Assembly (NCBI RefSeq): GCF_963678635.1
Contig: NC_087065.1
Span: 57,624,754-57,688,753, forward strand
Origin: Symsagittifera roscoffensis
Taxonomy: Eukaryota; Xenacoelomorpha; Acoela; Convolutidae
Reading direction: 5' to 3'
Length of the DNA stretch: 64,000 bases
Shown here: piece after piece, positions 17,786 to 27,117 of the stretch
Layout of the letters: each line of letters opens with the position of its first letter
How positions within the stretch are numbered: the first letter of the stretch is position 1
Program-made: the position numbers and the translations under genes
Notes under the pieces: generated by a model
Database searches by the model: none
The model's input: the letters and a program-made list of their open reading frames with translations, nothing else
What the model was told of the DNA's origin: nothing

Positions 17786-18168
17786 GTGAAGTTTGAAAGA
17801 GTGTTAGGCCAAAGATTAAGTTGTGTGTAACATGTGATATGTGTGTTATGTTATGTTATGTGTTAGGTTATTAAGATCATGGGTAAGTAGGGGTTAGTGA
17901 CCATGAACAACTAAATGACGATCTTGGAAATAGATCCAAAGTTTGGACTGTCCAATCTTAGGTCGAATTCCAAAATTTTAGAAACCAATTGATTTTAATA
18001 AGATAAATATCTTTTTATCTGAACTGTTTTAAGCAAATTTTAACGATATATGTTAAGGTGAAACTGACAAGTGTGACATTCGTGATTTCTTTTCTAGATC
18101 CTGATTGATCATTTAAATTACTCACTTGAGTCAAAGAATCGAAGCAAATCAAACTTGAAAAGAATAGA
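17786..18168 (+). promoter_or_regulatory. Conserved spacer between pol and second coding block, copy 2
   Basis: Same as 12720-13102. The TTTCTTTTCTAG tract ends at 18097, 71 bases before the ATG at 18169. No gene within. Confidence 0.5.
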
Positions 18169-18450
18169 ATGGACAACTTCAACCTGGATGAATTGATGGA
18201 CCTGGCAGAGGCATATGTAGGACCGATGGTAGATGCGATCTATCGTCGGCTGATCGAACGAGACTTCGCTCTGGAGGACCCAGAGGTGGTCATGTTGCTG
18301 ACCGCCCTGATCAACATCTTGGGGCACGACAACCGAGGGAGACCGCCCCACGGAAGTCCTGTTGATGGCAGCATATGGAGAAAGAGGAGTACTAGACCGC
18401 CCGAACATGAGAGTGATGAGGTGGAGAAACGGGGCTCTCTCAGGGAGTGA
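18169..18450 (+). CDS. N-terminal module of the second coding block, copy 2
   Basis: Identical in design to 13103-13384: a 93-codon frame beginning at ATG 18169 with the conserved MDNFNLDELMDLAEAY start. It overlaps the next frame by about 85 bases. In the minus-strand relative at 45,763-46,026 the HDNRG end of this module is joined in frame to the ERGVLD part of the next frame, because about 40 bases between two GGAGA repeats are missing there. The two frames therefore probably make one protein, by a shift that is either programmed or a mutation. Confidence 0.7.
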   Translation: MDNFNLDELMDLAEAYVGPMVDAIYRRLIERDFALEDPEVVMLLTALINILGHDNRGRPPHGSPVDGSIWRKRSTRPPEHESDEVEKRGSLRE

Positions 18451-19390
18451 CTTGGCGAATGAGCCTGGATTGGGAAGTTCTAGGACTTACCAACCAGGTG
18501 AGATGCCAATGCCCTCTAAGCCTAAACCTGGGCTGACGAGAATGCATCGGGAGATGAACAGCGAGGCGACCTCGTCTGGTTCACAACTGAGAGCAGCTGT
18601 GCCACCAAAAAGGGCGAAAGTAACACAGAAAGTTCAGACGAACCAAACCATACAAGATCTGGACGAGATGAACGATCAGCTGAGAAGTACGAAGAAGGAG
18701 CTGGACGAGATGACCAGAAGCATGCTCCAGATGGAGGAAGATCGGGACATGTGGAGAAAGTTGTTTGAAGACTGCAACAAAAAGCAGGGTCAAGAGATCG
18801 AACGCTTAAGGCAGGAATACAAAGAGCGATCGGAGCAGGTAGCGTTGACAACGGCCGTGGAGAAAGTGATACCTGCAAGGGATATTCCTCGTGGGCAGTC
18901 CCCGATGGAGCTCTTGACGCCTCGAGAAATGAGTCAAACAACGGAGACACGACCTCCAGCAGAGACGACAAATCGAGTAACGATCCCGGATCCTAGTGAC
19001 ACCTTGGGTGACCCCGTCGTAGAACAGACAGTGAGAAAACTGATAGAGACAGCTGGACGATTGGTCGCTAACAAGAATGCACCAGGTTCCGGGGTGACTG
19101 CACCCTATGGAACGATTGACGATACGGGCAGAGTACAACTCTCCCAGACCGTGATCAGAAAAGGGATAAGTAACGTGACACCACTCATGGGGAGCTCGAG
19201 AATCCCAGAAAGGAAAGTACGAAAGATGCCAGCGAAGAAAGTGTCTCGTGTAATAGACGTGCAGAAGAATAATCAATTGAAGTATAATTTCACGGGAGTT
19301 CCGGAGACAGATCCGAGGGCCTGCTTCAATCGAGCTACCTGGAGCCCGGCTGTGAACCTGCAGCAACCACCACTCGGGCATCCCACCTGA
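18362..19390 (+). CDS. Second coding block: coiled-coil segment before the SGNH domain
   Basis: About 340 codons (first ATG at 18365). It contains the conserved RTYQPGEM segment, a basic patch (PPKRAKV), a coiled coil at about residues 95-155, then a polar linker with the conserved TAPYGTIDD and the basic KVRKMPAKKVSRVID. It ends at a TGA (19388-19390) just ahead of the SGNH GDSL block. Comparison with the minus-strand copy near 44,880 shows one base fewer here, so the stop comes from a frameshift and the SGNH frame at 19393 was originally continuous with this one. Confidence 0.8.
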   Translation: MMAAYGERGVLDRPNMRVMRWRNGALSGSDLANEPGLGSSRTYQPGEMPMPSKPKPGLTRMHREMNSEATSSGSQLRAAVPPKRAKVTQKVQTNQTIQDLDEMNDQLRSTKKELDEMTRSMLQMEEDRDMWRKLFEDCNKKQGQEIERLRQEYKERSEQVALTTAVEKVIPARDIPRGQSPMELLTPREMSQTTETRPPAETTNRVTIPDPSDTLGDPVVEQTVRKLIETAGRLVANKNAPGSGVTAPYGTIDDTGRVQLSQTVIRKGISNVTPLMGSSRIPERKVRKMPAKKVSRVIDVQKNNQLKYNFTGVPETDPRACFNRATWSPAVNLQQPPLGHPT

Positions 19391-19392
19391 TA

Positions 19393-21480
19393 TTGGGAGA
19401 CAGTTTAGTCAGAGTGCTGTCGAATTTGAGGACCTCGTGGGTCACCACGGTGATGGCCTTTGGAGGCGCGACAATAGCCCAATTATATCGGATGGTGGAA
19501 CTGATGAATCCAGGGAAGATTCCCAATGTGATGATCTTAGTTGGGACGAATGATATCTCCAGAGGATCAGACGAGCAGGAAGCACTGTGGGAGTCAATGA
19601 TGGTGTGTTTGTTTACTACTCTCTGGCAGAAGTTCAGTTGCGCGGTACTGACCGTTTGCACGGTGCCAATGAATACGAGAAGCCTGACAGCATCAGGGAG
19701 AAGGCACAACGAGGGAGTCATGAGATGGAACAACATCTTAAGGAACCTAGCAAATCGAAATGCCGGAAGGATGATCCTCATGGACATTGAGCATGAGTTG
19801 AGAGCCATGGATCAGGCCAGACTGACCACGGATGGCATCCACTTCGACAGTATCGAAGGACAAGCTTGGTTGAATCGAGTCTTCCAAGAACGATTGGAGG
19901 AGCTGGAAGCAGAACTCTTTGACACAGGAGTGCTGAAGGAAGGGGGAACGGTGAGTGATGCGGTAATTACCACCTTTGTGCCTCCTAGCCTGGAAACACG
20001 CCTGGGTACGGTCCCAGCCGTCACGAATTACCGGCAACAAAGTTCCAGCGAACCAGGTCGAAGAACAGACGTGCAGGATCGGTTGGGAGAAGCACCGATG
20101 AGGAGAACAATTCATCCTAGGAGAAGGATAGGACCTGTCAACCAACCAATCGAAGAAGAAGCAGGCACATCTAGGTCGGACACTAGATCGGAGACGACGA
20201 GTATCAGTCGAGAGGAAAGACCGAGCAGAGGCTCATTGTTGTGGTCGAGGTCCATACCGTCTCCTTGGCATATATACAAAGACGAACTAATGAAGCTGGA
20301 TCTCCAGAGAGTAAGCTTCATCGAAGATGCGAGGAGGATGTTGAATGGAGCGACGCTATCCGTCAGCAGATTATACTCGATAACCGGCGTAGACTGGTTG
20401 ATAGCCGCTAGCATAAATTTCAGCTCCACGACGGCCTTGAGATTTGCCGATTTGGAGGGACTGCCCTCCAACAACACAATGGGACCTGTGAATGCAAGAC
20501 CGTTGCAAGATGTGAGATTGAACCATGATGAGAGGAATCGTGAAGAAAGACCAGGAAGATTCCTGATGGCGAGAGCGCCGATTGGACAACACGTGAAGAT
20601 ATTTAGGCAACTGACGACACCACCTGGTCATGTGAAGGAGAGAGTGTACCCAAAACTAGTGAACCAAGATGGTGATGCCCAGAGATATGGCGGACTGACA
20701 GCGATAAAGAAAGATGAGACCATCTTCGCCGCCTACGACAAAGCAGAGATGAGAAAGGCCAAAATCATGGTAGTAGCGAATTCAGAGTTCGTGTACACCT
20801 CTAAGTCTTTGTTTTGGCCGGACGTCATAATGCTGGCCGCAGTTGACCTAGACCTATTGCAATCAGTGTCATTGGCTATAGGGGTACAAAGGCAGACAGA
20901 ATTGAACCCGATAACGATTGTGTTTGCTGGCATCAATGACCATCTACACAGTAGAGGTTTTCTGAGCAGGCTCAGAGATCCTGCAACAGCAGAAAACGCA
21001 GTATGGCCAGCGATAAAAGACATCCTGGAGTCGATGGGTGAAGTGGTGGATGCGACGAAGGAGGGATCATTCAATAAAGTGACGTTGAGAGTAGTATTTG
21101 CGTTGTCTCCGGGATATGCACATCTCCCGGATGGACTGAAATTTGTGTATGCAATGGTAGCCTTACTTTCGGAAGGAAAATATGATGTGATCATATCAGC
21201 CCCGAATCGCATGATAGAAATGGTGAACCTGAGGCCACTTAAGGCTGAACTGCCTGCAGTATGGTCAGATATCTCAAACGCGATGAGAGGATTCAAGGAC
21301 CACGCGCTACACATGTTAGTGTTGGACGAAGTGCTGGGGTTGGAACTGTCCAACTTCAGTCGGCAACTCAAACTGAAACCAGGAATAGATGATGACCATC
21401 GAGTGATCACGGCAATGTCCAACGACTTGTGGTTCCGAGCAATGGAAGTGGCGAGTGAAGACACGAGAAGAAAGAATTGA
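19393..21480 (+). CDS. Second coding block: SGNH/GDSL hydrolase-like domain and a second alpha/beta domain
   Basis: A 695-codon frame opening at a TTG whose upstream codons (LI-LGDSLVR) already belong to the domain, so no true start exists here. SGNH blocks are complete: block I GDSLVR (catalytic Ser), block II AFGGATI, block III VGTND (Asn) and block V DGIHFD (Asp and His), within residues 1-165. SGNH enzymes are esterases or acyl hydrolases; the substrate cannot be told. A polar linker follows, then from about 460 to 680 a conserved alpha/beta region (IMVVANSEF, IVFAGINDHLHSRG, VVFALSPGYAHLP, YDVIISAPN). Its block order is reminiscent of a degenerate second SGNH fold. The TGA at 21478 is a sense codon in the minus-strand copy near 42,840, where this frame runs on into the next one. 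Confidence 0.85.
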   Translation: MGDSLVRVLSNLRTSWVTTVMAFGGATIAQLYRMVELMNPGKIPNVMILVGTNDISRGSDEQEALWESMMVCLFTTLWQKFSCAVLTVCTVPMNTRSLTASGRRHNEGVMRWNNILRNLANRNAGRMILMDIEHELRAMDQARLTTDGIHFDSIEGQAWLNRVFQERLEELEAELFDTGVLKEGGTVSDAVITTFVPPSLETRLGTVPAVTNYRQQSSSEPGRRTDVQDRLGEAPMRRTIHPRRRIGPVNQPIEEEAGTSRSDTRSETTSISREERPSRGSLLWSRSIPSPWHIYKDELMKLDLQRVSFIEDARRMLNGATLSVSRLYSITGVDWLIAASINFSSTTALRFADLEGLPSNNTMGPVNARPLQDVRLNHDERNREERPGRFLMARAPIGQHVKIFRQLTTPPGHVKERVYPKLVNQDGDAQRYGGLTAIKKDETIFAAYDKAEMRKAKIMVVANSEFVYTSKSLFWPDVIMLAAVDLDLLQSVSLAIGVQRQTELNPITIVFAGINDHLHSRGFLSRLRDPATAENAVWPAIKDILESMGEVVDATKEGSFNKVTLRVVFALSPGYAHLPDGLKFVYAMVALLSEGKYDVIISAPNRMIEMVNLRPLKAELPAVWSDISNAMRGFKDHALHMLVLDEVLGLELSNFSRQLKLKPGIDDDHRVITAMSNDLWFRAMEVASEDTRRKN

Positions 21481-21507
21481 CTGGAGACGAGAGCTCATCT
21501 GGAAGCG

Positions 21508-24500
21508 ATGGTGCTGAGAACCAAGCCGGAAGCTAACCAGTGGCTACACCTGAATCCTAGAGTAGCGGCATTGGGTGCAGATGCTTTTCAGCAAGGCCCA
21601 GTAATGATCACTAAGATACACGCCTACTTGTTGAAGGAGGTGAACATGGCGGAAAATGCCGGAGAAAAGACAGCTGAGTTCGTGAACAGAATGTGTCAGA
21701 TTACTCTGGAAACCTTCTGGACCCAGGAAGTGAAGGGACAGAAGGGATTTGAAAGGACAGACAGCATGCTAGAAGGGTTGGGAGCCGGATGGACCGCGTC
21801 CTTCTTGGCAAAAGTTTACCCGAAAGTCTCGCACTATTTGATAAAGGAATTTCTCCAAGCAGTAGTGAAAGTATCGATAGTGGAATTAATAGCCTTGTTC
21901 GTGACATTCGGAGCGGAGAGTTTCGTGAAAGGACCGGCGATACTGCTTACGGATGGAATACAGAACCTGCGACTAGATGGACTTCTGACATTGATCGCAA
22001 TAACTCACGGAAACTTGGGAGGACTAATGAAACTGGCACGTTGTCCAGAGCAGATGAAAGAGAGAGTGAGGAGCCTGGATATGAAGAAGTCCACGGTTTC
22101 GTGGAACAAAATAAGAGACCTGAGACACACTCTGATCCAATATCTCTTGCAGCAAAATCGCTTTGGAACCGGAGAAGACGAAACAATTGATAGAGAGGAA
22201 GTTGTTAGACGACATGTTGGAGGCATGCCGCTATTAACAGATCTGAGCTTGGCTATGAGGACCGATCCCTTGGCGCTGATCAGAGGAGTCACGGAGTTCG
22301 TGACAGTGATCTATGGACCAGCAGTCACCTTTGCGTTCCCTGACGTTAAAGTGGAAGCATATAGGAGGTCGGTGCTGCACCTGAACCTCATATCGGCAGT
22401 GGACGGTAGTACACTGAACTGGTGTGAGCAGCACACACTGCGGGAGCTCATGAGTGAAGATCTGTTGTTTGCGAAAATATCGGAGCCGGAGATGACAGTC
22501 ATCAATTTTGACGATCACTTCTGTGACCGCATGGGAGAAGTAGAAAGAGGACACATCGAGGTGTTTCCAAAGCTTTGGAATCTGAGGCCCTATGACAAAA
22601 CGAATGGTGAAATGACCAGAGTGCCTCGTCTCACAGCAGCCTATCACAAAGTGAGAGAAGAGACGAAGGACTGGGGCGATTACAAGAAGCTACCGGAGGC
22701 AATCCCTGAATTCCCTCTGATAAGAAGGATGCTGCTCGGAGCAGTCTCCGTAGTACAAACTCCTAGATTGAGAGCATTCGAAACCAATGAAAGGAGAGTA
22801 GGGAATTTCTCGGTGACGATGGATCCATACTTCGTGGGGAGAAATGCCGCCGTGTTGCAGTACACGCGATTTGCATACACGGATCAAGCGACGAGAAGGC
22901 GAATAAGCAACGCCGCTACTCCCAAGCCTGGAAGATTTGATGAGGAATGGAAGGAACTAGGCTTAACTCCGATGAGAATGAGAGGCAGGACAGAATTGCC
23001 TGAAGCCTCATTAATCCTGACCAGTGTGAAAAAGGAGATGAAAGTGGGAGGAATATTGCAGACGAGAACCTTCCTAGCACCGTTCGGCTGTGAAGAAATC
23101 AAAGTGGTCCATGGAGAAGAGGAAGACAAATCGGCCGGTACATTGCTCATACCGAGATTCCAGGAAGAAGCTGACAATGACGAACAAGGACCATCGGGCT
23201 CGAACAAGGATAAGTCAGAGGGAGATGACGGACAGGGTGGAAGCCGTCAGACTGAAGAACCCATGCAACAAGATCAAGCTGGTGGGGAAGACGACAGGGC
23301 ATCGACAGGAGGAACATCCAGCCTGGATTTCAATATCTTCAGTGATCTTGAGAATAATGCAGACATGTTGGAAACGACTGAGCCAGCGGATGAAGGCATC
23401 TCGACACTGGAACCTCCGTCAGCCTTTGAGGAAATGAGACGGAATTTGCCGGAGAGCAGCTCTCCTGGCAATTCAAGAAATAACGACCAGAGAATCCTCA
23501 TGGAATCACCTAGGAGGAGAAGAATAGAGGCCTCAGCCAGAGTACCTTTCTTGGGAACGCTGCCCGAAGAAGAATGGGAAGTACATCACCGAGACCACGA
23601 GAGTAGGACGGGATGTAAGCTGGACAGAGTGGCGTTTATGGAAGAAGTCTGGACCGTGATTCAGAGCTATGGGACCCAGTCCATCCTCAAAACAGGTCTC
23701 AATCAACCCTTGATGAGAGAAATACTTGACAAGCTTGATGAGTGTGAAGGGAGACTGAATGAGTTGTTGATCGACTCAGCTACTGATGAGAGTGAAGCGA
23801 ATTCTCCCATCAAGATGACACCGCAGGACGATGAAGGAGAGGTGGTGTATCTGTCAAGAACCAGGAGAGGGACGATGCGATCGAAAATGGTGATTGATAA
23901 AATCAATGCGATGAAAATGAAGTTAGGCAGCAGAGTGATGCCGAGGAGAGTTGGGAAGACGAAACTGGATTCAGAAATATCGATGAAAGCTGGTAACTCA
24001 GCGAAAAGAAAACGAGTCGAGGAGGTCATGGATTTGGGACAAGGTGATTATCAATTGTCTGGCACAGATAGAATATTAACCGATATAGCGATGGTGCCAC
24101 CCATTCTCATGGCGGGGATAAAGTCAACCGGTTATAAATCCAAAAGGAGTGACCGCACTCTGACTGGAGCAGCGTTAGAAATGGAAATACTCAGCCAATG
24201 TGGAGAGAGCAAAATGAGGGACTTCAAGCCATCTCCCATGAATCATGGAAAGGGAAGTGTTGCAGGACAACTAACACCAGTGGAATACAACCGACTAACC
24301 GTGTCGGAGACAGTGTCGATAGATGAACCCACTGGAGGATACATGGAGATGTTGGAATACCGGAACTCGGCTAGGGGGTATGTAATGGCCCTGGAAGACG
24401 AAAAAGCCATGGAGGGTTATCTGGAAATGATGTTGCAAGGCACCACCCTCAAGCAGAAGGCGTATGGAACTTTGGCGTCGTCTGACGTTGAGGCGGAAAC

Positions 24501-27117
24501 GATCGAGCAGTTAGTGAGCCTTCCATGGAAAGCAGTAGTGTTGAGGTATTTCGAGGAAGAAATGAGGACTACGCCAAGAATACATGCTCTCGTGGCAGTA
24601 CCTTACGTAAGGACAGAATTACAACTCAGGTTCGCCTGGTGCATGATGGGACTGACTCGCGAAGAATATGACTCAGAGGAAAGAAAAAGGTCAAAAGAAG
24701 AAAAGGTGTTCCTTATGACGAATCTGAGGGATCTGATAGTCCAGGAGGGAGCAGCAGTAGCGTGTGCGAAGCGGAGAGACGCTCTCTGTTTCATTCGATT
24801 CCTGATAGAGCAGATTTCAGTACCTGCATTAAACACTTGTGTTAAGATGTTGAGGGAAGGCGAGGAGCGAACGAAAGCCTTGTTCTTACTAGCAATGCTG
24901 GATATGCAGCAAAGTAAACCGATGAGGGTAAACATGAAAGAACCTGAAGAATTGGAACCCATGAAAAAGATAGACGAGATCAGGAGATTCTCAAACAAGG
25001 AGTTGAGACTCACTAAAGAATCTATGGGAGCATTGCCGAAATCCAGTGAATACTGTGGACCGATCAAGAAGAAGTCATATAGCTACGTATCCGGGATCAT
25101 AGGGATAGCGTACAATCCTTTCCTGAGTGAAGACATACGTGATTGCTTCTTTGATTATGAGCAGGCGGTGTTACTAAGATTCTGGACGCCCAGAATTGTA
25201 ACGATGAAGAGCGTTAACAATCCACAGGCCAAATTGGGACTGGTCTTGGAAGAAGAGGTGACTGCACCTTCAGTACCAAAATCCGACAAGAGAGTGGAGT
25301 TTGGGTTGGGATTCTCAGATGAATTACTGAGAACGACCTTGATGGCAGTGTGGGAATTGATGAGGCCATCATGGTGTCCTAGTCCCAACGCTGACTCAAT
25401 ATTACGTGCGACACAAGACGTACAGAGGGAACTGAATGCAGACTGTAACCTGCGTGACCTCAACATCATATATAATGTGATGATAACAGCCTCTAAGAAC
25501 AACGGAGAAGATAAAGTGGAGTTGCCTGGCTGGGGACCAGAAGACTGGGTCAAACCTGGTAGCTGTCTGGCGGAAGTCTGTGGACTAGAGGGTCACGTTT
25601 GTGGAATTCTAGACTGTGTGAAAACCCTGGAGAAACAACACAAGCAATTGACAGTATTGTTTAGAAATGTACTGATGAAAGCAAGAACGGAAACGGAACT
25701 GATAGCAGATTGCCATGGAGGAACCGATGTGAATCTAGTGACAGCACTAGGATTCTACAGCATGTTTGGTTCTTTAGAGTCACTATTGAATCTAGAACAG
25801 AAACATGAGATGGTCACAGCCATCAGCGTAGAAGTATTCCCAGGAGTTCTGCAGACTGAGCAGAAGTATATAGGAAAATGGAGGGAAGCAATCGAAACAG
25901 AGATGAACATCAGACACAGCGAAACTTATTGTAGACCATCAGGAGCACGATATTTGGTGGGCTCAACGTTGGCTCCAATGTGCAAGAGCAGATATCCTGT
26001 GCATTTCGTGGCTGTGGACGTGAAAAGTACAAGAACGATTGTGGATCAAGCCTTCTCAGTGCCGAAGTGTGTGAGATTGGCGAGAATGTCTGAAAAGTCT
26101 TACGAGTTACTATGTAAGATGTTCTCAGCAATTCCAGAGAGAACCAAAGAAGAGTTGGAGTCAATACTAGGAAGGAAGTTCATGGGATATGTGAGCGGGA
26201 ACTTCAGTGACTTCGAAAAACAGAAACAGAGAGGATCAACTGTCACAGATTACAATGCAGTAGATGAGAATGATGAAATCCACAGAGTGATGATGGAAGT
26301 GGAACCATTGCTGGAAGCTTCGGGAAAACGTAATTGGAGGAGCATCATGTTGACGCATGACGAGTTTCCTTGCCACTGCTTGCTGCAGACCTGGTGGTAT
26401 CCCAAGCGTAGTAATCTGATGTTGATCTGGGACTCTGGAGAGCTGCTCTCCATGGGTTTACCAGATTCATCACAGCCCGTAACAATAGTGATAGTGGGAG
26501 TTATGATGGCGATACGATGGATGGAAGCTCATGTGAGAGAAAATAATAGACGGGAGGCACCGACGAGAGAACAATTGCGGAAATTAGATTGTCTAAAAGA
26601 TTTAGATCTTTTTGAGACAATGTGCAAAGTTCTAAACATTCCGATGGAAGTGAAGAAGATATGGGCGAGAAAACGATTGATGCCATGGTTCAGAGCTAAC
26701 ATGACTGCATGGTTGTACGACTATGCGAAAAAGCATATGTCGAAGCATGGCAGAGTATACAGTGAATATCAGCTGGACATTGGGGCAGGAGCTTTCAAGC
26801 GAGCTTTCGTGACCCATCGGAATGCAGTGACCACCGCTGTGAAGAGAATTTCCAGGACGAGTGAGCGTAGTGGAAATGAGAAGGCAGAGATGCTGAAAGA
26901 AGATCTGGAGAGAAATGTGACGTTGTGTCTCCACAACAGCTTCTGTAGAAACAGAGAATCCAACGTGGATCCCCTACCTTGCTGTAAGCAGAGGGTAGAA
27001 GAGCAGAAGAGTTGGAGGACGGCTTCCAACAGCGTCAGGATAGCCAACGATGTGCTACAAGACACGGAAACCGAAAGTGCGGAGTCAGTATCACAGGAGG
27101 AAGAAATGGAACATTGA
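21508..27117 (+). CDS. Second coding block: giant C-terminal region, function unknown
   Basis: 1,869 codons without a break; first ATG 21508, 27 bases after the previous stop and in the same frame, so probably the same ancestral polyprotein (about 3,000 residues in all). Residues 1-530 are a conserved mostly helical region with hydrophobic helices (VSIVELIALFVTFGAE, LDGLLTLIAITHG) but no clear signal peptide or membrane anchor. About 540-660 is acidic and Ser/Pro-rich. A basic AKRKRVEE near 832 could be a nuclear signal. Residues 1010-1830 form another large folded-looking region with scattered Cys and Trp; the end is Cys-containing and polar. I recognise no family. An envelope protein is unlikely, since neither a signal peptide nor a C-terminal membrane span is seen. 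Part of it (to about residue 770) is preserved on the minus strand at 40,711-42,790. Confidence 0.85.
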   Translation: MVLRTKPEANQWLHLNPRVAALGADAFQQGPVMITKIHAYLLKEVNMAENAGEKTAEFVNRMCQITLETFWTQEVKGQKGFERTDSMLEGLGAGWTASFLAKVYPKVSHYLIKEFLQAVVKVSIVELIALFVTFGAESFVKGPAILLTDGIQNLRLDGLLTLIAITHGNLGGLMKLARCPEQMKERVRSLDMKKSTVSWNKIRDLRHTLIQYLLQQNRFGTGEDETIDREEVVRRHVGGMPLLTDLSLAMRTDPLALIRGVTEFVTVIYGPAVTFAFPDVKVEAYRRSVLHLNLISAVDGSTLNWCEQHTLRELMSEDLLFAKISEPEMTVINFDDHFCDRMGEVERGHIEVFPKLWNLRPYDKTNGEMTRVPRLTAAYHKVREETKDWGDYKKLPEAIPEFPLIRRMLLGAVSVVQTPRLRAFETNERRVGNFSVTMDPYFVGRNAAVLQYTRFAYTDQATRRRISNAATPKPGRFDEEWKELGLTPMRMRGRTELPEASLILTSVKKEMKVGGILQTRTFLAPFGCEEIKVVHGEEEDKSAGTLLIPRFQEEADNDEQGPSGSNKDKSEGDDGQGGSRQTEEPMQQDQAGGEDDRASTGGTSSLDFNIFSDLENNADMLETTEPADEGISTLEPPSAFEEMRRNLPESSSPGNSRNNDQRILMESPRRRRIEASARVPFLGTLPEEEWEVHHRDHESRTGCKLDRVAFMEEVWTVIQSYGTQSILKTGLNQPLMREILDKLDECEGRLNELLIDSATDESEANSPIKMTPQDDEGEVVYLSRTRRGTMRSKMVIDKINAMKMKLGSRVMPRRVGKTKLDSEISMKAGNSAKRKRVEEVMDLGQGDYQLSGTDRILTDIAMVPPILMAGIKSTGYKSKRSDRTLTGAALEMEILSQCGESKMRDFKPSPMNHGKGSVAGQLTPVEYNRLTVSETVSIDEPTGGYMEMLEYRNSARGYVMALEDEKAMEGYLEMMLQGTTLKQKAYGTLASSDVEAETIEQLVSLPWKAVVLRYFEEEMRTTPRIHALVAVPYVRTELQLRFAWCMMGLTREEYDSEERKRSKEEKVFLMTNLRDLIVQEGAAVACAKRRDALCFIRFLIEQISVPALNTCVKMLREGEERTKALFLLAMLDMQQSKPMRVNMKEPEELEPMKKIDEIRRFSNKELRLTKESMGALPKSSEYCGPIKKKSYSYVSGIIGIAYNPFLSEDIRDCFFDYEQAVLLRFWTPRIVTMKSVNNPQAKLGLVLEEEVTAPSVPKSDKRVEFGLGFSDELLRTTLMAVWELMRPSWCPSPNADSILRATQDVQRELNADCNLRDLNIIYNVMITASKNNGEDKVELPGWGPEDWVKPGSCLAEVCGLEGHVCGILDCVKTLEKQHKQLTVLFRNVLMKARTETELIADCHGGTDVNLVTALGFYSMFGSLESLLNLEQKHEMVTAISVEVFPGVLQTEQKYIGKWREAIETEMNIRHSETYCRPSGARYLVGSTLAPMCKSRYPVHFVAVDVKSTRTIVDQAFSVPKCVRLARMSEKSYELLCKMFSAIPERTKEELESILGRKFMGYVSGNFSDFEKQKQRGSTVTDYNAVDENDEIHRVMMEVEPLLEASGKRNWRSIMLTHDEFPCHCLLQTWWYPKRSNLMLIWDSGELLSMGLPDSSQPVTIVIVGVMMAIRWMEAHVRENNRREAPTREQLRKLDCLKDLDLFETMCKVLNIPMEVKKIWARKRLMPWFRANMTAWLYDYAKKHMSKHGRVYSEYQLDIGAGAFKRAFVTHRNAVTTAVKRISRTSERSGNEKAEMLKEDLERNVTLCLHNSFCRNRESNVDPLPCCKQRVEEQKSWRTASNSVRIANDVLQDTETESAESVSQEEEMEH

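Larger units (their letters stand above)
14078..19258 (+). repeat. Tandem duplication, copy 2 (about 5.18 kb)
   Basis: Near-identical to 9009-14077 (offset 5069, then 5066 after the three-base difference, then 5181 after the 115-base deletion in copy 1). Copy 2 has the open reading of integrase into the macro region and the complete second-block start, so it looks closer to the ancestral state. Confidence 0.95.

Noticed and set aside
21508-27117. Giant region as a retroviral envelope glycoprotein
   Set aside because: No signal peptide, no cluster of N-glycosylation sites with paired Cys, no fusion peptide and no C-terminal membrane span seen.
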